A DNA stretch of 64,000 nucleotides from Telmatactis stephensoni (taxonomy: Eukaryota; Cnidaria; Anthozoa; Actiniaria; Isophelliidae). The stretch spans positions 62,001 through 126,000 of the forward strand of contig JALIZF010001692.1 in the NCBI GenBank assembly GCA_029948255.1, read 5' to 3'. The notes under the pieces were generated by a model. That model did not search any database, had not been told where the DNA came from, and saw only the letters and a list, made by a program, of their open reading frames with translations. The translations under genes were made by a program, and so were the position numbers. Below are positions 48,495 through 59,199 of this stretch, piece by piece (the stretch's first letter is position 1; each line of letters begins with the position of its first letter).

Positions 48495-48706
48495 CTGTCA
48501 AAGTATTTTCCCAGTTTCAGGGTATTTTTATCACAGAACTAGTATATTGAGCGAGGTATGAATGAATAATGAATCAAAGTATTTTCCCATGCAGTTTCAG
48601 GGTATTTTTATCACAGAATTAGGAAGTTGAGTGAGGTATGAATGAATGCGGCGGAATTCAAAGTATTTTCCCAGTTTCAGGGTTTTTTTATCACGTAACT
48701 AGCATG
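48495..48706. repeat. Three tandem ~80-bp repeats upstream of gene P1
   Basis: The phrase AAAGTATTTTCCCAGTTTCA, followed by GGGTATTTTTATCACAGAA (or a close variant), recurs at about 48499, 48577 and 48660. The repeats start about 35 bp upstream of the TATA box. They could be a duplicated enhancer module. Confidence 0.75.
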
Positions 48707-48970
48707 AGTAATTAATGCTTTAGTAAACTTGAAAATTGTATCTACCACTTCTATGTTTTCTGAATGAATTTGTAGTAAGTGTTATTGGACTTTTGAACAC
48801 ATTATTATTGCTTCAAAAATGGCTTGCTGAAATATATTTGACCGGATATTCGGCAATATTTTGTAAAACGAAATCTTTTCACATGAAATTCGTTTACTTA
48901 GTTATAATTAAGCTAGTCTTTGTACACAATTATTTAATCATTGAGGCAATTAGATATCATGCAATTATAG
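48707..48970. other. No recognised gene
   Basis: AT-rich; nothing recognised. Confidence 0.4.
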
Positions 48971-48971
48971 A

Positions 48972-49217
48972 CCTTTTTGCTTTACCATGCACTATTTTCC
49001 AACTTCGTGCGCCATAAAACAATAGGTGACAACAAAGTTTGTGCGGAAAGTGAATTGGTTTTTGTTATAACCTTCCTTTGTCTGCCAATCATGAAAAGTT
49101 TGATACGACTTTGCCCCAACAAAAGAAATCCACATTCCACACAGACTTTTTGTTGACACCTATTGTTTCGTCATTTTCGAGCGCACGAAGCTCAAAAATA
49201 GAGGTAAAGCAAAAAGC
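48972..49217. mobile_element. Inverted-repeat MITE, about 246 bp
   Basis: The arms contain CTTTTTGCTTTACC, TTCGTGCGC and AACAATAGGTG on the left and their complements in reverse order on the right. The identity is about 80% by eye. No target duplication was fixed. Confidence 0.6.
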
Positions 49218-49561
49218 TCTAGTTCAAATGTATGTCGATGGAGCGCAGAAGTCCGCATTCTCCTTATTACAATTGAATCGTAAGATTCTAATGATACTAA
49301 GCTAAATCTAGTCCATTGATTGGAGAAATGTATTACTTCTATTCTGCGATTTGGTCACGATTTTAGTTAAGGGTTTATCAAGCATATGTTGTTCTAACGA
49401 TTTTCAATAGTCAGAGCTACAAATTTAATCACAATGTGGTACCAGATCAAGTTTTATCGTCGAAACATGAATTGATGTTTCCACATTTTCAATCAACTGT
49501 GACTTCAATAAGAGCTAAATACGTTCATAAATCAGCATGTGTCTGGAAACTGATTACTTGC

Positions 49562-49760
49562 AGTCAAACTAACAAAACCGTGACCACCTAAAATATATCT
49601 GGAATGTTTTAACTTCACCTAAAACCACATGTCGATCGGTCTTGCTCCAACATTTCTTACAGTTCTTGATTTTTGTATTATTTTTACAAGAAATTGGATT
49701 AAAAAAACACTTTGAACATTCCTGACACATTTTAGGTGTTCACGGTTTTCTTATTTGATT
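49562..49760. mobile_element. AGTCAAACT-family MITE, copy 2
   Basis: It matches 37232-37472 nearly end to end (for example ACCACATGTCGATCGGTCTT) with a small internal deletion and a slightly decayed right end. Confidence 0.75.
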
Positions 49761-49784
49761 TCTATACTATCAGTGATGGTATTT

Positions 49785-49990
49785 TTAGCCTTAAAAAAGA
49801 AAGATATTGCTTGACCCTATGCCAAAAGGCTAATATTCAAGAGTACTCAGAAAAAGAATATGGTTTCGAAACTTGAGGTATTCTAGGATATTCAATACGC
49901 ATCAACAGCGTGGTATGGTAGAAGTATTCAAGGTTGAATGTTTACGCATATTTTGTATATAATTTATCTCTGGAGTACTTCGTACCTCCA
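49785..49990. repeat. Partial copy of the 51728-52404 foldback element
   Basis: It shares ATGCCAAAAGGC, AGAATATGGTTTCGAAACTT and TATGGTAGAAGTATT in the same order as the right arm of the larger element. Confidence 0.65.
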
Positions 49991-49999
49991 TACATGTTC

Positions 50000-50104
50000 G
50001 CCATGACACGGACGGTAAATTTAGTTTTAGTCGTGTCCCCAATTTAGTGCAACCAAGCGCTAGAACGACTAGACACTTTAATAAAGATATCTATCTATCT
50101 TTTA
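50000..50104 (+). mobile_element. Retroelement 3' tail with ATCT repeats
   Basis: The segment ends AATAAAGATATCTATCTATC, a form common to SINE/LINE 3' ends with short tandem tails. No coding part is attached. Confidence 0.3.
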
Positions 50105-50905
50105 CCGATGGTATAGATGGTCAAGGTAATTTATACGCAAAGCAGTGCATACGTTATCAATAAAACGTTACATATCAAGGTCATTAACATTCAAAAATTT
50201 GCATTAAATTATAGAACCGCTCAAATATAGAGGGATTTCATGGCAGCCATGTTTGTGGGCAAGTACAAGTACAATAGAAAGTTTTTGAATTAGAAAAGAT
50301 TTTATTTCTCTTGGGAAAAAAGCTCTACTGTTTTGACCACAAACATATAGCTGCCGTGATCCCTCTCTAGCATTTCGGTCACCCTTTAGTATTCTTTGCA
50401 TAAATTATAATTTCAAACCTCTGTACCGACGGTACGTACAGGCCGTACCAATGGTGCATGAATTATTTTTGGAATTGTAACTTCGACATACCATCCGCAA
50501 AAATCAAGCTCAAAAACTGCTTCATAACGACTGCTACATGTTCATTTTTGCTATTTCGTCGTTTTCAAAAAAACCGATCGGTCGACACTCGCTTTATATA
50601 AATTAAGAGGAAGTTTTTTTCGCGTTCAAGCATTGGGCAGCAAAAACTATTCAGCTTAAGAATAGCTGTTGTACAAAGCTAAAGTTATCACTTTCAGAAA
50701 GTTTAGGTTGTGTGTTAGTGGTTTTGATTAATAAAAGTTGGATAAAAGTGTTAATCCAAAGTGAAAATTTGAATCGAAAATGAGTTTATGCCTTCTTTTA
50801 CTCAGTCGCTATATAATTCTTTACAATCAGCTTGAAAGTTGCTAAATTTGTGTTACGATGTAGTTTGATTATAATAATTATAGTATATTTATTAATTGGT
50901 GTTTA
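50105..50905. other. No recognised gene
   Basis: Nothing recognised. Confidence 0.4.
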
Positions 50906-50910
50906 AGTAG

Positions 50911-50961
50911 TCACGTGTTACAGCGCTGTTACAGAGTGGTTTCAGCGTTGTGACACGTGAA
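50911..50961. repeat. Small inverted repeat with two CACGTG-like boxes
   Basis: TCACGTGTTACAGCGCTG and its imperfect reverse complement lie 14 bases apart. It could be a hairpin or a paired E-box element. Confidence 0.4.
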
Positions 50962-51629
50962 ATATCAACAATAGGTATCAGAATTTCAAAAAATTCTTAG
51001 GGTTTGACGAAGTTCAAGGTTGGTCATGTGGTGGTTTAGCATACGCAATTGTTTGGTTTAGTTAACGCGGAGCGTTGCGTTTTTAGGTCACAACCGAACT
51101 GGGCTAGTTTGTTCACAGGGAGCTAGCCCGGCTTTTAAGAATCGTAAATGAAAACAGCAAGTGGTAACATGACGAGTATGCGCGAACCACTGGACGGAAG
51201 TGGCCTCAATTATGATTTAATCTGGCTTAGGGCTATCTCTCTCATAAAGTTCAGAGAGTCGTATATAGTCTCCCCAAAGTTTTTCGGAGCATTACAGTCA
51301 CGAGTGCAGAAGTATAAACAGCTAGAAATTATCCTTTCAAAATTATCCATTTGTCCACAATAGAAGTTGGAGACATGCGCAGATGTTTTCACTTGCAAAA
51401 ATATAAATAAATCAATTCTAATTGGTTGAAAGTATTTTGGGTTTCCTGTGTTGAGATTTAAAACGAGACGCTAATATAATAGAGAGTTTCCGGTAATCGT
51501 AACTGCTAGTAACTTGATAGCAGATTACATAAACGTATCTGTGATTCTTCTTCTTCTTCTCCTCCTTTTTTCTTTTTTACGGCAAGATATCGCAGAAATT
51601 GGTATTATTTGTTCTTTAATTTGTTTTAT
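50962..51629. other. No recognised gene
   Basis: Nothing recognised; a short TTC run is at about 51547-51565. Confidence 0.35.
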
Positions 51630-51693
51630 TTGTTATTCCTTTTTTGTAACACTCCTGGCATATTTTAGGTGTCACGGTTTTCTTAGTTTGACT
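51630..51693. mobile_element. AGTCAAACT-family MITE, right-end fragment
   Basis: It ends GGTTTTCTTAGTTTGACT, matching the right ends of the two longer copies, with the preceding CATATTTTAGGTG block. The left end was not found. Confidence 0.55.
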
Positions 51694-51727
51694 GTAATAT
51701 CGATTTCTACACTATATATACTTTAAG

Positions 51728-52404
51728 TAGAAAATTCCAGTACTGTTTATACTTCAAATATGTAAATCTTCATACCCTAGAAATATATTGTACAAAAAGT
51801 ATTCGTGAATATTGAATCCACAATACTTCAAGGTATACCATACTTCTAGAACTAGAATAATACTCCAAGTCACGAAGAAATGTTGCTGTTACACAAAGTA
51901 TGCGTAAGAGTTCAACCTGAATACTTCTACCATATGGCACGTAAATTATCAGTCATGGATATCCTAGAATGCCCCAAGTTTCGAAACCATTTTCTTTTCC
52001 TGAGCACACTTGAACATTCGCCTTTTAGCACAGTGCACTATGCCAAAAGGCAAATATTCAAGAGTATACAGAAAAAGAATATGGTTTCGAAACTTGCGGT
52101 ATTCTAGGATATTCATGACGGAGGATATAGGCGTGTCGTATGGTAGAAGTATTGAGGCTGAATGTTAATGCATACTTTGAGCAGTTGAGTATAATTTATC
52201 TCTAGAGTATTCGGACTTGAATACGTGAAGATATTCCAATAGCAATATTTCTTCGTGACTTGGAGTACTTTTCTATATTCTAGAAGTATGGTATACGTAA
52301 AGTATTGTGGATTGAATATTCACGCATACTTTTTGTACAATATATTTCAAGGGTATGAAGATTTTCATATTTGAAGTATGAACATTACTGGAATTTCCTA
52401 CTTA
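51728..52404. mobile_element. Foldback element, about 680 bp, with duplicated right end
   Basis: Arms 51728-52029 and 52042-52404 are inverted copies around the centre GCACAGTGCACTATGC. The right arm has about 50 extra bases. A further 110 bp (52405-52515) repeats the right terminal block in tandem. A partial copy is at 49785. Confidence 0.75.
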
Positions 52405-52515
52405 AGGTATAGTGGATTGAATGTTTACGCACATTATTCGTGCAAGATATTTTTAGGACTTTAGGGTGTGTGGATTTTCATGTTTGAAGTATGAATATTA
52501 CTGGAATTTTCAACT

Positions 52516-52930
52516 GGTATACATTTATTTCTGAGAATAAAGCAGATGTTCGATAGAAGTCCACTAGAAAAATGCAAGAGAAATGATACTAATTTTATGA
52601 GCAGTTCCAAATTATGCCTAATTCTGTTTTCTGTTGATTCGTTTGTGTATCCTTATACTGAATATAGTGATTTTATTTAAGCTGTGAGGTAGTAAGACTC
52701 TAAACCCATTGTTTTATTTTGTTTTTCACTAGTGCAAAACTGTTGGTCAATTTTTTTTTTCACATGCATGTTCAGACTAATATCACTCTAGTACAAAGTT
52801 GTCTAGAGCACACTTTTGGTGTTTTTACTCTGCTTAATGTGATTTTCTGGTATTCTTTGGACCAATGATATGATATTGGAAAAATGATATGGCATGATAC
52901 CTATGGCAGATATCACTCAAAAAACAATTT
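52516..52930. other. No recognised gene
   Basis: Nothing recognised. Confidence 0.4.
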
Positions 52931-53050
52931 CACTTGATTTAAGCGTCAAAAGAAACTTGAAACTATCCTTTGACTTGCTATGAAATTGTTTTTGAAATAA
53001 GGTTTTTGGCCGCGACGCATTTTGTGATCAAACAGCGGAGGTGCACCTCA
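52931..53050. repeat. Dispersed repeat, inverted relative to 56380-56500
   Basis: The order of TCAAAAGAAACTT, GACTTGCT, GACGCATTTTG and ATCAAACAGCGGAGGTG is matched in reverse complement at 56380-56500. These two copies bracket the last exon of gene P2. Confidence 0.6.
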
Positions 53051-53137
53051 AACAAAACCCAGTCGAGCCACCTTAAGAGATTTCGAAAACCGCGTCCATG
53101 TTCTAGTTGCCACGACACGCTCTGGATCAGACGATTA

Positions 53138-53264
53138 TTCAGGAAGAGGAAATGAAGTTGATGATCCAAATCTAAGTGATCGATCATGAACTTCACTTAG
53201 ACTTCATTTCCTTTTCCTGAATCACTTATAGATTCGGATCATCAACTTCATTTCCTCTTAGTCG
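53138..53264. repeat. Hairpin with ~40-bp arms
   Basis: GAGGAAATGAAGTTGATGAT at left is matched by its reverse complement at right, with smaller matching pieces between. Confidence 0.65.
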
Positions 53265-54100
53265 ATTACAGAGCTTCGACTGTATCTTCTTAAGCTGCAT
53301 GTATAGACCCTTAGCACGTAAGCGACATTATAAGATATTTGATTTATCGGAAAAACGAGTTCACTATCAAATTCATCACATCGATATTAGTAAAATTGCA
53401 GAGTTTCGTAAAGATGCTTTTAAACTGACCAAGTTATGAATTTTTGAAGCTAGCTAGCTAAATATTGTTGTGGAATTTTTGTAGAGAAATGTATGTGTTT
53501 AGCACGATACCGAGGCTAGCTCGCCGAATTTGATAGTGGATCCCTTTGTCTGATTAATGAACACCTCATTAGGAGAAACATACAGCTTTATTTAATTATA
53601 GATTTATTATGCATGTTCCAGTTTATCACAATAATGTTATCATTTCTGTTCTCAAAAATGTTTTTTTATTTTGTATTGTATATATTATATTTTATACAAT
53701 GTTCAACTTTTAAAATATCATGACTGTTTTTTCCTCTAACAAATAGTCTTTTACATAAGCTTTATATTTGATATTGTTATCATTTAGATTTATTATGTAT
53801 GTTCCAGTTCATCACAATAAAGTGATTATCACGTCCGTTCTCAAAAATGTTTTATATCTTATTTGATATTTCCCATAGAGTACCAAAGTATGACATATAA
53901 ATTTTTGGGATTTTTTAAATCTTACTCCTTCGTTCTGATAGAAACAAGGGAAAAGAAATGAAAAACATCTGCTTGCATATTTCAACACTCAGGGTTTGGG
54001 TCCACAGATACTCAGCAGTACTTACTTACAGCTACTGTAGGCTGTAGACACATGCGTCTGGCAGACGCCTATTTTTTATATTGCTTGTTGATAAAGTAAT
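53265..54100. other. No recognised gene; short direct repeat
   Basis: A block with ATTTATTATG.ATGTTCCAGTT and GTTCTCAAAAATGTTTT occurs twice (about 53601-53662 and 53787-53852). No gene recognised. Confidence 0.45.
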
Positions 54101-54452
54101 TTTCTATATAGGGGAGCCAGCAAAGGCATCACATTTGTCATCAGTCCCTTTCTCATCAACACCGTAAATAATGACTTGTTCCTGAGTTGGTATCTAAGCT
54201 TTGAAAACACCAGAACCTTTCCACGGCCAACGTCACAAACATATTTAGTAAACAATTAATTCTGCACACGAAATGGAATTTTTCAATGCTTTATTCAAAC
54301 CTGCTACACAATCAAATACAGTTTTAGAGAATGAAAATGTTAACGATGTGCCGAAGCTAATTTTACCAATTAAAATTGTAAGCAAGCAAGGCAATATAAA
54401 CCGAAAACTGATAAATGCATAAAAATTTAAACTGAAAAAGCTAGCTCAGTGC

Positions 54453-54458
54453 TTTATT
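54453..54458 (-). terminator. Poly(A) signal of gene P2
   Basis: AATAAA on the minus strand, about 175 bases past the stop codon, conserved with 46278-46283 in P1. Confidence 0.55.
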
Positions 54459-54631
54459 AATTTAAATCATCAAAAAATTAATGGCTAACGTACTAGTATC
54501 TGAAATATCTCAGTATTAAAGAAAATGAAGTTTGACAAACAAAAATCTAAAAAAATTAATGCCAATTACCATGTTTCCGTTTTTTCAAGTTCTTTCGATT
54601 CAAGTTCGATTCGTTTCCGTTAAACCGTTGA

Positions 54632-54816
54632 TTAAGGACTCCAGTAGGGCGTCATGGAGCTGTGGCAATTGCAGTGGCCGCCGCTGCAATGCCCAGCACA
54701 CCACACCCTCCAAGGACGATTGCAACGGGAAGTACCCTCTATACAATTTTGACAGCCGACATGATAGCTGATTGTGCATCCATGATGCACCACTAAGGTT
54801 GTGTATCCACACGTAC
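54632..54816 (-). CDS. Gene P2, exon 4: cysteine-rich mature peptide (intact)
   Basis: The exon has acceptor TTATTTTTAG and stop TAA at 54632. Entered in phase 1 from exon 3 at 62161, it reads through 61 residues and adds nine cysteines to the one in exon 3, ten in all, consistent with five disulfides. Eight of them follow the same spacing as P1 (CX7CX2CX6CX7CX3CX4CXC), with conserved RPW, VWC and CSG positions, while most loop residues differ. Secreted by homology to P1; antimicrobial or venom-like function is inferred only. The sister reading frame gives a hydrophobic stretch but is closed by stops here. Confidence 0.65.
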
Positions 54817-54939
54817 CTAAAAATAACAAAAACAAAACCGTAAAAGACGGCATACTTCACTAACTAAAATAGTTGAATTCAAAAGCAAAAAGGGCAACTG
54901 CTCTTCGTCGGTATAACAGTAAGCTTTTTACACTGTATT

Positions 54940-55080
54940 GCTGGGTTTCAACAATTCCCCTGTGAATGAAAACACAAAGGAGCGGTAGCCATGTTGGATG
55001 AACTAACAAGCGATGCTTATGAGAAATCTTTTGTTCAAGCTCAACCAAGATGGCTGCCGTGACGTCACATGCAACCCAGC
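54940..55080. repeat. CTGGGTT short interspersed repeat, second copy
   Basis: It begins GCTGGGTTTCA and ends GCAACCCAGC (weak inverted ends), matching 23565-23707. It lies in the expanded intron of gene P2 and is absent from the same intron of P1. Confidence 0.6.
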
Positions 55081-55135
55081 GATATATTTTTAGCACGGCA
55101 CGTCTGAAAAACAGTTTTACCGCGATTAAATAAAG

Positions 55136-55744
<609 letters not shown>

Positions 55745-55785
55745 GAATGAATGTATAAATTCGACAGAAATTAACAGAAATTGCA

Positions 55786-56115
55786 CCGGGGCGGGGGCGG
55801 GGGGGGGGGGGGGGGGTGCTCTCTTACAAAAGTGGTAGGGTGCTCGACGGACCTTTTAGGGTCGAAAATATGACCCGCTCGTACCTTTTAGGGTTTCCGG
55901 TTCATAGCGTACCTTCAAGGTTCAGGATAACTATAATCATATAAAGATTGAAATGACCTTACGCATACGAATATTCTTTACAGTTAACAATGTGGTCGTA
56001 CCTTTAAGGGTATAAAATCTCCGATAATTTATGCGTACCTTTTAGGGTCATTTTCAAAACCCTCCGTCAAGCACCCCTACCACTTTTGTAATGGAGTACC
56101 CCCTCCCCCCGGGTT
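55786..56115. mobile_element. G/C-ended TIR element with CGTACCTTTTAGGGT array
   Basis: The 330-bp element has G-rich and C-rich ends, inner inverted arms containing TTACAAAAGTGGTAGGG and about five spaced copies of CGTACCTTTTAGGGT or variants. ATTGCA flanks both sides (55780-55785 and 56116-56121). The paralogous intron in P1 reads straight through AGGAATTGCAGCG near 46780, giving a clean empty site. Confidence 0.8.
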
Positions 56116-57279
56116 ATTGCAGCGTTTCACTGTAGGAAAAAAAGTCATAATCTTCATTCCAATTGGATGTTTCCATCATTTTTTAAAAGCGCGGTATTTC
56201 TGATATATCTTTTTATTTACGTCTTTTTTTCTTGCACAGAAAAATTGTCAGAAAAATATTTTCCTGCAAGTACCTAAGCATCCCCAAAAAATTCTGCAGT
56301 CGGACACACAGATAGAAAATAAATCATGCTTACAAAGCTTTTTACCCCTCCCCCTCCCACGATATTTCTAGTGGTCTACCACCTCCGCTGTTTGATCGCA
56401 AAATGCGTCACGGCAATTAAAAAACATAATTTCAAACAAAATTCCACAGCAAGTCTAGGGATAGATTAAAGTTTCTTTTGAGGATTAAATCATTTTGATC
56501 GGAGTTTTCAATAATTTATAGTGGCGGCATGGCGATTTTCATAAACCTGATTTTTTGGAAATGCTAGAGTTTTGTAGAAAACCGCATTTATTGTTTCATA
56601 AAATCTAGATCAAGTTCTGCACTCGTACTCAGCTTCAACGATTTCTATGGGAGCGTTTTCGAATAAGACGTGCTTGAACTTAACTTTTACGCATCAAAAA
56701 AGTGAACAATTCCAAGCATTCAGTTTACTTGGCTGAAAACTTTACTTTTAGGACTCAGAAAAAGCTTTTTTGAGCTCATATTCTCGACACATTCAATAAC
56801 TGTATGTTTGGAAAAGTAGAACAAAATCGCGTCTCACGATTTTGAGAAATAAGAATTTACGTCAAGTTGATAGATGGTGCGCCTTTTGATCTTTTTTTAT
56901 CATTTCATGCACTTATCTTTATAAAAAGCTAGAAAACTTAAAGATTCCCTCCCTCGATAATTTTTTTTCTAACTTCAGTATCAGCGTTTTCACTGAGTTG
57001 TTTCTTAATCCTACCCATTTCATGGCTATTGAAGCAATGTAAGGTAGGCCACCTACTTCGGGTTAACGTTGTTTTGGTCGTCAAGCACTCCATTGTCCAT
57101 TGTCCACTTGTGAATTCCGATTTTACTTGTTAATTGCACTCATATCATCCTTAATGTAATATAAGCCATTGAAATTTCTGTTTCAAATTATCAGTCGGAG
57201 CCACTCGGAAGGTTTACAATAGGCAAACAAGAGCGGCATATCGGAATTCACAAGGCCAGAAAAAAACTGGACAGTGGAG
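56116..57279. other. P2 intron sequence, no exon recognised
   Basis: It starts with P1-like intron sequence to about 56160 and then becomes unrelated. It contains the inverted dispersed repeat at 56380-56500. Nothing else recognised. Confidence 0.4.
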
Positions 57280-57418
<139 letters not shown>

Positions 57419-57427
57419 TCCCGGTTA

Positions 57428-57735
57428 TAATGTTATTCAAGTTAATGTAGTGTTTGATTTTCTATCGGGGTATCATAAAGAACTGAAAGACAAGTTAAAG
57501 AATGTAGGACTCTCTGATAGTATGAACGTGATTAGAAAATGTCAAAAATGGGTAATCGCACAAAACTGCGAAATAGTGAAAGCCCTTCATAGTCATAAAT
57601 GAAGCATCAGTCTATTTGAAATATATAATAGGAAATTGCCCAGATTATCGTAATCCGCAGTTTCACTACGAACAACACTTGTAAACAAAGTGAAAGTTTG
57701 AAATAAACACAATAATAATAATAATAATAAATAAT
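57428..57735 (+). mobile_element. LINE 3' fragment (restriction-like endonuclease clade), copy 1
   Basis: It encodes a C-terminal remnant (FDFLSGYHKEL, then VIRKCQKWVIAQNCEIVK) similar to the C-terminus of the copies at 58985 and 60340, followed by a stop, a 3' region and an (AAT)n tail. It is dead, lacking the rest of the reverse transcriptase. Confidence 0.7.
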
Positions 57736-57854
57736 GAAGTAGTATGAATGTTAACCTTACATTACCCTAGGTCTATTGTTTAAACTCGGTATTGTAAGAA
57801 GAAAACTAAACCAGTAAAAAAATCAAGAAATAATAATAATACAATATCCAATGC

Positions 57855-58490
57855 ACCTTTGCTGAAACAGGAACACTGTTAACAACAGAAAGTAAAACTA
57901 CACAAGTCAACTTGGCAAGCCCACAGGCTATCAAAGATACACTAAGTAAAGCTGTAATCCAAAAGAACTCTGAAGAACTACACCAACAGAAATGGCTCGG
58001 AGACATAACTACCAAACAACATCAAGACCCAGATATATCGGATAACATCAATCAGATCCACACAACATGGAAGAATGTACCAGACATAGTATGGAGTGTC
58101 AACAAGACTATCAGACAACAACTACTTCCAACAAAGACCTACTACGAAACCAAACTACAAAAACAAGTCCTCAACAACAGATGCCGCATGTGTAATATTT
58201 CCACCGAATCAACGACACACGTAATGTGCGCATGCTCCAGACTAGCACAGACCCTATATAAAGCTAGACACGATAAATTGCTACGACCTTTGTACCACCT
58301 CTTGCTATACAAATACCGGTTCCAAGAAAGTGACCATTCAAAGCCATGGTACCAGCAAAGACTACCAGAAGGTAAAATTGAAAACGACCATGCAAAGATC
58401 TTATTGGACGTGCCCTTCTACCTCGAAAGAGCCCCTAAAGATGGTGCTAATAAACCTGACATCGCAATCCTGGATAAAGACAACAACACT
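57855..58490 (+). mobile_element. LINE C-terminal fragment, copy 2, first part
   Basis: The open frame contains a zinc motif CX2CX8HX4C (CRMCNISTESTTHVMCAC) followed by an endonuclease-like region (KPDIAILDKDNN). Both match the copy at 59815. The frame is interrupted at 58490 by a hAT remnant and seems to continue at 58985 after a loss of about 50 residues. Confidence 0.75.
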
Positions 58491-58984
58491 CAGTGGCGGA
58501 TCTAGGGGTAGTGCAACGGGGTCAGCTGCACCCGTTTTTGTTTGTTTGTTTGTTTTGTTTTTTTTGTTTTTTTCGCTTTTTTATTAGGGAGTAGATAGGA
58601 GATCCTTTCTCACGATAATAATAATAATAATAATAATACAATTTTTATAGCGCTTATTCAAGTCTGTTCTAAGCGCTAGGATTAAAAGGATCTGATGTTA
58701 CACTTGGCCTCCTTTTTCCTCTTCCAAGTAAATGCATTCAAGAAAACGACGATGCAGAGATCCCAGGAAAACTTGCTGATACGGTTAAATTCTATAGTGA
58801 TGATCTGCCGCATCCACAGATGTTTCCAACGGAATAAAAGACCTGGGTTCGAAAGTGGAAGCAGCAGTCAAGAGATAATTCCTCTAAGGCGGTTTCAGAT
58901 AAATTGGTTGATGTTTTCCAATGCTGTAGAGCGATAACACTAAAACCGTGAAACAAGTACTAACTAAAAACGGGATTAAGATCT
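58491..58984 (+). mobile_element. hAT transposon remnant inside a LINE
   Basis: It begins CAGTGGCGGATCTAGG, a typical hAT terminus. At 58742-58930 it encodes a transposase piece (FYSDDLPHPQMFPTE, one stop, KTWVRKWK) of the THAP/52-kDa-repressor hAT type. It also includes an (ATA)n tail of another element near 58614-58640. The right terminus was not identified. Non-functional. Confidence 0.6.
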
Positions 58985-59176
58985 ACGTATAAAGAATTTA
59001 CCGTCACTCAAACAATTGTCTTTGACTTCCTTGGAGGGTACTATCCTCAGCTAGAACAAGGGATAGACACCCTAACAGACAATCGAAAAGAAACAACTTA
59101 CATCATAAGGAAGTGTCAAAAATGGCTCTTATCACAAAACGCTGAAATTGTCAAGAAATTCTATGAGTTTATCTAA
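58985..59176 (+). mobile_element. LINE C-terminal fragment, copy 2, last part
   Basis: It encodes FDFLGGYYPQLEQ and IIRKCQKWLLSQNAEIVK, then a stop; parallel to the end of copy 1. Confidence 0.65.
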
Positions 59177-59199
59177 AGATATATGAGTGACTAGGAACA

